Positions 1-7,766 of a stretch of 64,000 nt of DNA are shown piece by piece. The stretch's first letter is position 1. Each line of letters opens with the position of its first letter. This stretch comes from Arthrobacter castelli DSM 16402 (GTDB lineage: Bacteria > Actinomycetota > Actinomycetes > Actinomycetales > Micrococcaceae), in the NCBI RefSeq assembly GCF_000430705.1, contig NZ_AUMN01000023.1, positions 1 through 64,000 of the forward strand, read 5' to 3'. The notes beneath the pieces were generated by a model. That model saw nothing but the letters and a program-made list of their open reading frames with translations. It was not told the DNA's origin and ran no database searches. Both the position numbers and the translations under genes were made by a program.

Positions 1-146
1 CCAGCCAGGGACTGATCCGTTTCAATGCGAAGGAGCAGGCTCTCGGCAGATCCGGTGACGGAGGTGATGTGCACTCCAGTGATACCGAGCAGAGTGTCAG
101 CGCGTTCGCACCAGCGCCCACCGGGACAGGACGTAGAATTAGACAA

Positions 147-204
147 GTCAGGGTCTCTTTTGAGGTTGGAAGTTTGGTCGCTACCAATTCAAAGAGACCC
201 TGAC
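147..204. repeat. Perfect 14-bp inverted repeat, probable hairpin
   Basis: Bases 147-160 (GTCAGGGTCTCTTT) and 191-204 (AAAGAGACCCTGAC) are exact reverse complements around a 30-base loop. It lies between the transposase start and the IS end. It may act as a terminator against read-through into the IS, but no clear T-tract supports this. Confidence 0.7.
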
Positions 205-270
205 CCCGTTCCGTGCGCGCCACGCCGCAGCAGCCGCAGAACATCCCGCCATCTCAAATTCCTGAGGACA

Positions 271-298
271 CCCTAACCACGCTCAAATGCGAAGGGCC
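271..298. repeat. ISL3-like terminal inverted repeat (outer end)
   Basis: The sequence ends GCTCAAATGCGAAGGGCC. The relic at 11989-12015 ends GCTCAACTGCGAAGGGCC, so the two ends share almost the whole terminus in the same orientation. The partner end lies beyond the left edge, so the inverted repeat itself cannot be verified here. Confidence 0.55.
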
Positions 299-299
299 G

Positions 300-1364
300 T
301 TAACGGACGGCCATCTTCTGGTCGGGTGCCGGGAAGGTGACTACGGATTTGATGTTGGTTCCGTTCTCCATCGCCTCGAAACCGGCCTCCCATTCCTCAA
401 GGGAGTAGACGCCGTCGAGAACGGTATCGGGATTGAGTCGACCGCTGGCGAAGAGTGAGAGAATCCGCTCCCAGGTTTCCCACGTGTGCGAGAAGGACCC
501 ATAAATGGTCGCAGCCTTGGCTACCAGCGGATCAAGGCTGTAGCCGAGGGCCTGCGGCCCCCAACCGACCTTGGCGATGGACCCGAGGGGGCGGACAAAC
601 TCCATGGATTGGTTCAGGGCAGCGCTGACCCCGGTGGCGTCGACGACGACGTCTGCACCGATTCCGTCGCCAAGGGTCTTGAGGAGAGCGATAGGGTCGT
701 CGGTTCCCAGTTCCACAGCGTGGTCCGCTCCGAATGTCAGTGCCTTCGCCAGACGCCCCTTATCGGCCGCGGTTCCCACCACGACGATGCTGCTGGCCCC
801 CTGCAATTTCGCGACCTGGACAGCCAGCGAGCCGATCGCACCTGCCCCCTGCACCACAACCACGTCCCCGGCCTTCACCGTCGCGCGTTCCACCAGAGCA
901 TTGAAGGCCACACAGTAGGGTTCGGTCATCGCTGCCTGTTCGAACGTCACCGAGTCGGGGATGCGATGCAGGACACGCGGTTCGGCAACAAGGTAGCCGC
1001 TGAAGGCACCGTCCCTTTTGGCGCCGTAGCCGAGACGGAAGGGGCACAGGTTGTAGCGTCCGGAACGGCAGTAGGCGCACTCGGCGCAGATGTGGGCGGC
1101 TGTCTCACAGACCACGCGGTCGCCAGCAGCCCACCCCGTGACCCCTTCTCCGAGGGAATGAATGACGCCGGCGCTTTCGTGGCCAAGGGCAACCGGAAGG
1201 TCCATCTCCCAGCTCTGCTTGTTGCGCCAGGCGTGGACGTCCGAGCCACACACGCCCACGGCGCGGGTGGCGATCAGAACCTCGCCATGGCCGGGCCGGG
1301 GCTCGGTGATGTCACGGACGTCTACGGCGCCGTCCTCAAATGCATACTTCACGAGTGCCTTCAT
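300..1364 (-). CDS. Zinc-dependent medium-chain alcohol/polyol dehydrogenase
   Basis: A 354-residue protein of the MDR (GroES-like) superfamily, about the usual full length. Visible are the catalytic-zinc region GVCGSDVHAW and GHESAG, the structural-zinc cysteine cluster (CAECAYCRSGRYNLC) and the Rossmann motif GAGAIG near residue 175. It resembles sorbitol, threonine or galactitol dehydrogenases that oxidise a secondary alcohol with NAD(P); the substrate cannot be read from the sequence. A good ribosome site (AAAGGA) precedes the ATG. It follows the TIM-barrel isomerase gene by 27 bases on the same strand, so the two are probably co-transcribed for sugar or polyol oxidation. The stop codon lies two bases from the ISL3 end, so any natural downstream genes have been separated by the insertion. 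Confidence 0.9.
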   Translation of the reverse strand: MKALVKYAFEDGAVDVRDITEPRPGHGEVLIATRAVGVCGSDVHAWRNKQSWEMDLPVALGHESAGVIHSLGEGVTGWAAGDRVVCETAAHICAECAYCRSGRYNLCPFRLGYGAKRDGAFSGYLVAEPRVLHRIPDSVTFEQAAMTEPYCVAFNALVERATVKAGDVVVVQGAGAIGSLAVQVAKLQGASSIVVVGTAADKGRLAKALTFGADHAVELGTDDPIALLKTLGDGIGADVVVDATGVSAALNQSMEFVRPLGSIAKVGWGPQALGYSLDPLVAKAATIYGSFSHTWETWERILSLFASGRLNPDTVLDGVYSLEEWEAGFEAMENGTNIKSVVTFPAPDQKMAVR

Positions 1365-1391
1365 CGGACCGTTCCTTTCACTTCGGTGGTT

Positions 1392-2330
1392 TTATTCGGC
1401 TGCGGGTGCGCGGTCGTGGGCGCGGACCCGCATGGCCCGGGAGCTTGAGAAGAACTGTTCGCGGGCCTCCACGAGGAAGTCGACTGAGCGGGCCATCTCC
1501 TCGAATCCGTTGACACCGTCCTCTATGCTGATCCAGCCGTCATATCCGGCGTCATCGAGAATGCCGAAGATCGCCGGGTAATCATTCAGGCCCTCACCGA
1601 CCGCGCCGTGACGCAGCAGGTTCGAATACCCCTCCGCCCCGTCGGCGGCCTTGAGGTCCTCGAGCGAGGCTCCCGGTGCAAGGGTTCGGTCGGAGGCCTG
1701 CATCGTCACCACACGGTCAATGACGGTTTGGAGGAAATCAACGGGATCGTCACCGGCAACGGTCGCATTCGAAGGATCGAACTGCACGCCGAAGTGTTTC
1801 CGATCCTCGATTCGGTTGAGCAAGGCGAGGAACACCTCCCGCTTCTGCGCGAACTCGGGGTAGGACCAGTAGCCGTCTTTGTAGTGGTTTTCGAGTCCAA
1901 GCACAATATCCAGTTCCCGCGCAAGGGGAAGGAGTGCGTTGATGTTCTCCGCAGCCCAGTCCAGACCTTCCCCGGTTGTCACCTCGGGATGACGCTGGCC
2001 GCTGAGCACGCGGCACGATACCCCGGGCCCGCCGAGGTCCCGGGCAATGCGCATCATTGACACCTGCCGCTCGAATTCACTGCTGCGTACATCCGCGCTC
2101 GGGTGGGTGAAATCGGGGGAGGCACAGAACATCGGCATCTCCAGCCCGGTCTCGGCCAGCACATCCTGAACCGGAGCTAAATCGGGCGCACCGGCGTCGA
2201 ACATTCCCGAGTACAGCTCCACGCCCTCGATGGGAAGCACGGACATGCTCCGGATCCAGGCCGGGACGGACAGGGAACGCTCCACGACGATGGCGTCGAG
2301 CTCACCCTTGGGAAACACGCTGATCTTCAT
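1392..2330 (-). CDS. Sugar phosphate isomerase/epimerase family protein (AP2Ec TIM barrel)
   Basis: A 312-residue protein of the xylose-isomerase-like TIM-barrel family. Metal-binding and barrel segments typical of the family are visible: LGLENHYKDG, FGVQFDPSNA and the late GWISIEDGVNGFEEM. Members epimerise or isomerise keto-sugars, inositol derivatives or hydroxypyruvate, and the specific reaction cannot be deduced. The ATG is supported by GGAGGTGG six bases upstream. It is the first gene of a leftward pair with the zinc dehydrogenase and is divergent from the Ldh2-type gene, so the 187-bp gap probably carries promoters for both directions. Confidence 0.85.
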   Translation of the reverse strand: MKISVFPKGELDAIVVERSLSVPAWIRSMSVLPIEGVELYSGMFDAGAPDLAPVQDVLAETGLEMPMFCASPDFTHPSADVRSSEFERQVSMMRIARDLGGPGVSCRVLSGQRHPEVTTGEGLDWAAENINALLPLARELDIVLGLENHYKDGYWSYPEFAQKREVFLALLNRIEDRKHFGVQFDPSNATVAGDDPVDFLQTVIDRVVTMQASDRTLAPGASLEDLKAADGAEGYSNLLRHGAVGEGLNDYPAIFGILDDAGYDGWISIEDGVNGFEEMARSVDFLVEAREQFFSSSRAMRVRAHDRAPAAE

Positions 2331-2517
2331 TGAACCACCTCCAACTCAATGATAGTACTTTACATTCCTTTGAGCGGGTCCCACAATTGGGAAAAAGCGG
2401 GGAAGTGCATAAATTTGTCAGAAAAAGCTTGACCAGGTATGGGACCAAAAGTAGCATTTTTGAGCATGCGCTGGTGTTTTTCAGCGTTCGGACTCGCTAC
2501 CAAGAGGAAGGCTGAAC
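2331..2517. promoter_or_regulatory. Divergent promoter region with dyads
   Basis: The gap between the divergent isomerase and Ldh2-type genes holds the dyad GGTCCCA (2377-2383) and TGGGACC (2440-2446), a smaller imperfect palindrome CCCACAATTGGG (2381-2392), and the 10-mer ACCAAAAGTA (2444-2453). The same 10-mer recurs in front of the 2-hydroxyacid dehydrogenase (6019-6028). These may be sites for the GntR/FadR regulator at 5.25 kb. This is an inference from position and repetition only. Confidence 0.4.
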
Positions 2518-3543
2518 ATGGATATCGAGGCAGATCTTCTAACTTCGTGGGCAACTGCGCTGTTGCGACGCTGGGGGTATACCGATGCAGATGCCGAATT
2601 TCTTGCCACCACGCTTGTTGATGCGAACGCCCGGGGTGTGGACTCCCACGGGGTGGTGCGCATTCCGGCCTACGAACGCAGGATCGCGGAGAATCTGGTG
2701 GATACACGTGCCGTGCCGAAGGTGGACGTCTCGGGCGCGGTGATCAAGGTTGACGCCAATGGCGCTGCCGGACAGATCGCGGCCAGGGCTGCCGTGGAGT
2801 CGGCGCTGGAGCTGAGTCGTGAGGCTGGGATCGCCTGCGCAGCGGTCCGCGGCAGCACGCACTTTGGCACTGCCGGATATTATGCGCGGTGGCTGGCCGG
2901 TAACGGTGCGATCGGCATTGTGGTGTCCAACTCGGAACCGATCGTTGTGCCCCATGGGGGGAAGAAAGCGCTGCTTGGTACCAATCCCATAGCGTTTGCC
3001 GCACCCACTGAAAGCGACGCGGTGAGTTTGGACATGGCAACGAGCACAAGCGCGATGGGCAAGGTGCTCATCGCCCGGGCCACCGGGCAACAGGTACCCG
3101 ACACCTGGGGTGTCGACGACGCCGGCAACCCCTCCACCGATCCGAATGCCATCAGCGCACTGCTTCCGGCCGCAGGACCAAAGGGATATGGCCTGGCCTT
3201 CCTGGTGGAAATCCTCGGCGGAGTGCTCAGCGGCGCCGCGGTCTCTCACGGCCTTGGCAGTATGTACGCGGATTTCGACCGTCCCCAGGACGTGGGCCAC
3301 TGGATCCTCGCCATCAACATCGAGCATTTCATGCCCGTTGCCGAGTTCACGAAGCGCTCACAAGCGCTCGTCGAGCTGGCACACGCCACCGAACCCGCCG
3401 CACAGGACAACGGCGTACTCGTTCCCGGCGAACCAGAGGAACGCACCAGGGCAGAACGGCTGCGAAAAGGAATTCCGATACCTGATGAAGTGGTCAACGA
3501 GCTTCAACAGGTCGGCGAACGCCACGGCGTCGCCTTCCCATGA
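2518..3543 (+). CDS. Ldh2/malate-lactate-ureidoglycolate-type NAD(P) dehydrogenase
   Basis: A 341-residue member of the Ldh2 family, which is unrelated to classical LDH/MDH and oxidises 2-hydroxy acids such as malate, lactate, 2,3-diketogulonate or ureidoglycolate. Family features seen are DSHGVVRIPAYERR near residue 42, the cofactor-binding run STHFGTAGYYARWLAG, GGKKALLGTNPIAFAAPT, and the glycine-rich GPKGYGLAFLVEILGG. The length is normal. The ATG has AGGAAGG at good spacing. The Nramp-like transporter begins 108 bases downstream on the same strand, so uptake and oxidation of the same acid is plausible. The substrate is not identifiable. Confidence 0.88.
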   Translation: MDIEADLLTSWATALLRRWGYTDADAEFLATTLVDANARGVDSHGVVRIPAYERRIAENLVDTRAVPKVDVSGAVIKVDANGAAGQIAARAAVESALELSREAGIACAAVRGSTHFGTAGYYARWLAGNGAIGIVVSNSEPIVVPHGGKKALLGTNPIAFAAPTESDAVSLDMATSTSAMGKVLIARATGQQVPDTWGVDDAGNPSTDPNAISALLPAAGPKGYGLAFLVEILGGVLSGAAVSHGLGSMYADFDRPQDVGHWILAINIEHFMPVAEFTKRSQALVELAHATEPAAQDNGVLVPGEPEERTRAERLRKGIPIPDEVVNELQQVGERHGVAFP

Positions 3544-3651
3544 GGCCCATGTAAACGGCCAATTGGCCGAACGGCCACATTCGATCATCACCCAGAGTAC
3601 CTCAGCACAAGAAACAGGCGGACAGGCGCCTCAGTTCGAAGGAGAACACCT

Positions 3652-5079
3652 ATGTCATCCGAATCCATCCGGTCACAGCCAGCGGGCACAGTCGTCGAAG
3701 GAGACCCGTACCGACTCGATCCTGCTGCAGTCAAAGAGCCGCCCACCACCTGGCTCAAATCCGTCAAGTTTTTCGGCCCCGGCCTGATCGTCTCAGCGTC
3801 CATCGTGGGCGCCGGAGAACTCATCACCGCAACTGCACTCGGTGCTCAAGCGGGCTTTATCCTGCTTTGGCTCGTCATCTTCTCCACCCTGGTCAAAGTC
3901 GCCGTGCAGGTGGAGATGGCCAGGTACTCGATCGTAACCGGTCAAGGTGGCATGGAGGGGTATGCAAAGGTCCCCCCACGCTTCGGCAAAATCGGGTGGG
4001 TATTCATCATGTGGGCCCTGCTGGCACTGGCGAAACTCATCCAGACCGGGGGGCTCATCGGGGGCATGGCGGCCGCCCTGAGCATCCTCTTCCCCATCGG
4101 CTCCGGACCCCTTGAAGCCACATCGGTGTCCATCTGGGCCGTGGTGGTCACGATTATCGCCATCATCTCCCTCTATTCAAACCGCTACACCCTGATCGAA
4201 AGGGTTGCGGTTTTCCTCACCATGACCTTCGTTGCCGTGACTCTGGTCATCGCACTTGGCCTGCCCCTCACGGAGTACGCATACACCGGTGCAGACCTGG
4301 CCTCCGGCCTGTCACTGCAGCTTCCGGTCGGTGCGATCGGCGTCGCCATCGCCATGTTCGGTCTGACAGGGATCGGGTCCGAAGAGATCACTGCCTACAC
4401 CTATTGGTGTCTTGAGAAGGGGTACGCACGCTGGGCAGGCCCGAACGATGGTTCCGTGGACTACAAGCGGCGCGTGAAGGGTTGGACTGCCGTGATGCAG
4501 CGCGATGCCGTGGCTTCCTGGGTCATCTACACAATCAGCACCATGTCCTTCTACATTATGGGCGCTGCCGTCCTTCATCCGCAGGGACTGGTGCCACAGG
4601 GCAACGACATGATTCTGGTTCTATCCGAAACGTACTCCAGCACGCTCGGTGACTGGGGCCGCATACTGTTCCTCGTCGGCGCGCTTGCCGTGCTTGGCTC
4701 CACCATCTGGGCCGGCATCGCCTCCTGGTCGCGGTCCTGGGCAAACGCGCTGAGCATCCTTGGCGTCTTCGACTGGACCAACGCGACAAAACGCAACAAC
4801 TGGATGAGATTCTTCATCGTTGCCCTTCCGATCCTGTGGCTGCTCACTTTCCTATGGATCTCCGCACCATTCATCATGATCCTCATCGGAGGCATCGCCG
4901 GCGGCATCTTCCTCGCTGGCGTCGGTGTTGCAGCGTGGTACCTGCGCAGGAAGGAAGTCCCCGCAGACCTGCGCGGCGGCAAGTTTTCCAGCGTGGCGCT
5001 CAGCGTCAGCGTCATCGCCATCCTGCTGCTCGGCGTCTACAGCGCCACAAGCGCAACCGGACTATTCAGCATCGGATAG
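3652..5079 (+). CDS. Nramp-family-like membrane transporter lacking the metal-binding motifs
   Basis: A 475-residue integral membrane protein with about eleven hydrophobic segments and clear Nramp (SLC11) architecture, including FFGPGLIVSASIVGAGELIT in the first helix. Metal-transporting Nramps carry DPGN in helix 1 and MPH in helix 6. Here the aligned positions read VGAGE and GIGSEE. Loss of these Mn/Fe ligands suggests that the substrate is not a transition metal, as in other divergent Nramp-related groups. It lies between an Ldh2-type dehydrogenase and a FadR-type regulator, so an organic acid or an acid-metal chelate is a reasonable guess. The start is supported by GAAGGAG eight bases before the ATG. 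Confidence 0.85.
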   Translation: MSSESIRSQPAGTVVEGDPYRLDPAAVKEPPTTWLKSVKFFGPGLIVSASIVGAGELITATALGAQAGFILLWLVIFSTLVKVAVQVEMARYSIVTGQGGMEGYAKVPPRFGKIGWVFIMWALLALAKLIQTGGLIGGMAAALSILFPIGSGPLEATSVSIWAVVVTIIAIISLYSNRYTLIERVAVFLTMTFVAVTLVIALGLPLTEYAYTGADLASGLSLQLPVGAIGVAIAMFGLTGIGSEEITAYTYWCLEKGYARWAGPNDGSVDYKRRVKGWTAVMQRDAVASWVIYTISTMSFYIMGAAVLHPQGLVPQGNDMILVLSETYSSTLGDWGRILFLVGALAVLGSTIWAGIASWSRSWANALSILGVFDWTNATKRNNWMRFFIVALPILWLLTFLWISAPFIMILIGGIAGGIFLAGVGVAAWYLRRKEVPADLRGGKFSSVALSVSVIAILLLGVYSATSATGLFSIG

Positions 5080-5250
5080 GGTACGACCGGCGTCACGGCG
5101 TGGCCTCGCGGAGTGAGAACCAACTTTACGGGGCCACGTTGATGGACCACCGAGCGTGACATTGGCCGCGGGAACCCGCCCCCGTTAGGGGAATAGTAGT
5201 ATTTTGTTAGTAACGTCGGCGGCGAAGGACTGGATCTTGGGTAGGGAACG

Positions 5251-5979
5251 ATGACAGTTGATCGCATTTATGGGGTGCCGAACGAGTCCGGCGGGCTGAC
5301 TCGTTTCGAGATGATCCTCGACGCCTGGGGACGGCGAATCGTCTCAGGTGAATTCGGCCCTGGCCAAGTGGTCCGTTTGGAGGATTTGGAGCGTGAATTC
5401 AACGCATCGCGCACCATCATCCGTGACGTCGTTCGGGTTTTGGAGGCAGCCGGAATAGTTGCTAGCTCCCGCCGGGTCGGCATCACCGTACAGCCTGCAT
5501 CTGATTGGAATCATCTCGACGCACGTCTGCTTGAGTGGCAGTTGGACGATCCGCTGGCCCGTCCGGAGCGGTTACTGAGGCTGTCCGAGCTGCGCTATGC
5601 GGTGGAGCCGGTCGCTGCCTCCTTGATGGCGGCGGACGCCTCCCCGGGGGACCGGTCCCGGCTGGTGCTCGAAGCGGAAAAGCTGTTGCAGTTGGCTACG
5701 GAATCGTCGGAGGAGTTTATGCGCGGGGACATCGCTTTTCATGCACGCATCCTCCGATCATCGGGCAACAATTTGTTCATGGAGTTTGAGGACGGATTTG
5801 CGGCAGCGATACGCGGCCGACACGGCCATTCTCTGATGCCGGAACGCCCCGATCCCGCCGCAGTTCAACTGCATGTCGACGCCGCTCACGCGATTTTCCA
5901 CGGAGACCAGGTGGGATCCGCAGAAATCCTGCGACGTCTGCTCGGTGAGGTCTTGGAACGTTTTACTCCGGCCAGCTGA
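5251..5979 (+). CDS. GntR-family transcriptional regulator (FadR/FCD type)
   Basis: A 242-residue DNA-binding regulator. The N-terminal winged helix (about residues 15-80) contains LEDLEREFNASRTIIRDVVR and LEAAGIVASSRRVGI. The rest is a helical FCD ligand-binding domain with the usual late histidines (IAFHARILRSSGN, DAAHAIFHGD). FCD regulators sense carboxylic acids or sugar acids and often control adjacent dehydrogenases. It sits between the transporter and the 2-hydroxyacid dehydrogenase and probably controls this local regulon, possibly through the shared ACCAAAAGTA sites. The start ATG follows GTAGGGAACG. Confidence 0.9.
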   Translation: MTVDRIYGVPNESGGLTRFEMILDAWGRRIVSGEFGPGQVVRLEDLEREFNASRTIIRDVVRVLEAAGIVASSRRVGITVQPASDWNHLDARLLEWQLDDPLARPERLLRLSELRYAVEPVAASLMAADASPGDRSRLVLEAEKLLQLATESSEEFMRGDIAFHARILRSSGNNLFMEFEDGFAAAIRGRHGHSLMPERPDPAAVQLHVDAAHAIFHGDQVGSAEILRRLLGEVLERFTPAS

Positions 5980-6010
5980 GACAAAGTCCCGCTTGCTTGT
6001 AATCCACCGC

Positions 6011-6028
6011 GTACCGGTACCAAAAGTA
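6011..6028. promoter_or_regulatory. Candidate regulator site before the 2-hydroxyacid dehydrogenase
   Basis: A perfect 10-bp palindrome GTACCGGTAC (6011-6020) runs into ACCAAAAGTA (6019-6028), which is identical to the 10-mer at 2444-2453. It lies about 30 bases ahead of the ATG at 6058. An operator for the upstream FCD regulator is inferred. Confidence 0.35.
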
Positions 6029-6057
6029 ATTATCTGAGCCCAGAAAGTGGCAGCCCT

Positions 6058-7020
6058 ATGAAGATGCTGATTCCGAGCACCATGGAACTCACAGTGAAGA
6101 ATCGTCCTGGCTGGGAAATGGTCGTATACCAACCCGATGTACCCGTCCCCGAGGAGCACCGCGACGCCGAGGCGTTAGTTATCTGGGGTGCCCGGGATCC
6201 CGACGTGGTTGCCCTGGCACAAGAGCTGCCCCGCGTCCGGTGGGTACAGGCACTGAGCGCGGGAACCGATGCGATCACCAATGCCGGATTCCCGCCGGCG
6301 ACGGTCATAACCAGCGGCAGAGGCCTTCACGACGCCACCGTTGCCGAGCATGCGCTCTCGCTGATTCTGGCCGCGGTGCGTTCACTCCCCGGGGCATTGC
6401 GTGCCCAAAACGAGCACCGGTGGGCCGCTGAGCTGGGGGGCATGCAAAGCGAAACCAAGGATGAGCCTCTTAAAACCGTTTCCGGAACGCACATTGTCAT
6501 CTGGGGCTTCGGCAGCATCGGCTCGACACTTGCCAAACATCTTGATGCCCTCGGAGCGGGAGTATCAGGCATCGCGACGAATGCAGGGACCCGTCACGGA
6601 TTCGAGATCACAGCCACTTCCGATGCGCCAGAACTTCTATCGAAGGCCGACATCCTGGTGATGATTCTCCCATCGACCGAATCGACCCGACATGCGCTTG
6701 ACCAGGATCTCATCCGCCTCCTGCCACGCCGCGCCTGGGTGGTCAATGTTGGGCGGGGAAGCACGATCAATGAAGCCGCTCTCGCCGCCGCTCTGTCGGA
6801 AGGGACGATCGCGGGCGCTGCGCTCGATGTCTTCGAGCAGGAGCCGCTTGGCTCCGACTCGCCGCTGTGGGATCTCGACAACGTCATCATCACTCCCCAT
6901 GCGGCCGGCGGCAGGCCACGTGGGGCAGGCCAGCTCATCGAAGAGAATCTCTCAGCCCTTGAAGAGGGCCGCACGCTGAGGAATGTCGTAGGTCGGAAAT
7001 TGCCCGGCCAAACCGGATGA
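6058..7020 (+). CDS. D-2-hydroxyacid dehydrogenase (NAD-binding)
   Basis: A 320-residue protein of the D-isomer-specific 2-hydroxyacid dehydrogenase family. Seen are the region VQALSAGTDAI, the Rossmann motif WGFGSIGSTLAKHL (glycine-rich loop near residue 146), the catalytic Arg segment VVNVGRGSTINEAAL, the Asp/Glu segment ALDVFEQEPL, and the catalytic His in ITPHAAG. Such enzymes interconvert 2-keto and D-2-hydroxy acids, for example glyoxylate or hydroxypyruvate. With the Ldh2-type enzyme it suggests a two-step interconversion of a hydroxy acid. It is the last gene of the rightward group; mobile-element debris follows immediately. Confidence 0.9.
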   Translation: MKMLIPSTMELTVKNRPGWEMVVYQPDVPVPEEHRDAEALVIWGARDPDVVALAQELPRVRWVQALSAGTDAITNAGFPPATVITSGRGLHDATVAEHALSLILAAVRSLPGALRAQNEHRWAAELGGMQSETKDEPLKTVSGTHIVIWGFGSIGSTLAKHLDALGAGVSGIATNAGTRHGFEITATSDAPELLSKADILVMILPSTESTRHALDQDLIRLLPRRAWVVNVGRGSTINEAALAAALSEGTIAGAALDVFEQEPLGSDSPLWDLDNVIITPHAAGGRPRGAGQLIEENLSALEEGRTLRNVVGRKLPGQTG

Positions 7021-7154
7021 CGGCGCGACGAGGTGGCCAAACAAGGCAACCTGGTCGTGGTGTTTACCGCTTCGGCAGATCGTGCGGTGGATTACGACTG
7101 CGGCAGTGCGGTGGAGCCAAAGTGAAGATTGTCAGCCGGAGATGGGTGTTCACG

Positions 7155-7345
7155 CTGCGAGGTGGTCGCCGAGTCAAAATGACGCCGGCAAAAGTTCGGT
7201 TTGGCCATAGCGGGCATGGCCCAGTCCGAGACCAATATCGGCGAACTGTGCAAGGAGCTGGGAGTCACGTGGCAATCGCTCCACCGCCACGTCTTCCCGA
7301 CCTAAGAGCTCCGGTTCGAGGGACAGAAAGTATTAACGAAGCGTC
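7155..7345 (+). pseudogene. Relic of a serine recombinase (resolvase/invertase) C-terminus
   Basis: The C-terminal helix-turn-helix of a Tn3-type resolvase is recognisable but split between frames. One frame carries GGRRVKMTPAKVR up to about 7197. Another, from 7201, carries GMAQSETNIGELCKELGVTW and LHRHVFPT, then a TAA, then ELRFEGQKVL in the same frame. Intact relatives read through this point as HVSPxGELRxxGxKVL, so both a frameshift and a nonsense change are present. The catalytic N-terminal domain is missing. This marks the left border of the islet at 7.1-12 kb. Confidence 0.65.
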
Positions 7346-7766
7346 CGTCCAAACCGCATCGGTAAAGTCCGCGCGGGGGCGCGCCAGTTTTAGAGTGGGG
7401 CATACTTGGGCGCCCAAATAAGGGCGATGGCCGGCTGTGAACCATCTGGCGGAGCAACGGCCGAGCAGGCCGCACTGTACTGTCTATGTATGGCGGCGAT
7501 GAGCCTGGATCCGCCGGGCGGGCCGGCATAGATTTCGGGCACTCTCGGTGATAGATGCGTCTTGAAAAACTACTGCTTTCGAGACAGAAGTCCTTTTCCG
7601 AGCAACCACTTCCATCGGATCAAGTCGAATAAGCCGCGCTGACCGACCGCCATCGCGCGCTGCTGTTGAGCTCAGGTGCGCCCCGAAGCCTGGTCGACAA
7701 TTGTAATTTCACTGTGCGTCGTCGGGAACGCCAAGATTGTCGGTGGCGCAGGGCATACTGGTTCCC
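7346..7766. other. Non-coding stretch
   Basis: I see no supported gene, RNA or repeat here. It separates the recombinase relic from the coiled-coil/HEPN-like gene and presumably carries that gene's promoter. Confidence 0.5.

Larger units (their letters stand above)
1..298 (-). mobile_element. End of an ISL3-like insertion sequence, with the transposase N-terminus running off the left edge
   Basis: On the minus strand, bases 1 to about 125 encode the start of a transposase-like protein (ERADTLLGITGVHITSV). It matches the N-terminus of the better preserved ISL3-type relic at 11.6-11.9 kb (ERADSLLGVEGLHLTSI), which continues into a zf-ISL3-like cysteine segment. The rest of this copy lies outside the window, so I cannot tell whether it is intact. 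The non-coding part to 298 holds a long hairpin and ends in an inverted-repeat-like sequence beginning GGCCCTTCGC on the minus strand, which is typical of ISL3 ends. The IS stops two bases from the dehydrogenase stop codon at 300. ISL3 assignment comes from recognising the family; the exact start codon is unclear. Confidence 0.6.

Noticed and set aside
486-1448. Long plus-strand ORF of 320 codons opposite the zinc dehydrogenase
   Set aside because: It is the antisense shadow of a well-conserved gene, has no recognisable domain and has no ribosome site.
2539-3327. 262-codon minus-strand ORF opposite the Ldh2-type gene
   Set aside because: Shadow ORF in high-GC coding sequence; composition is not protein-like and conserved motifs are on the other strand.
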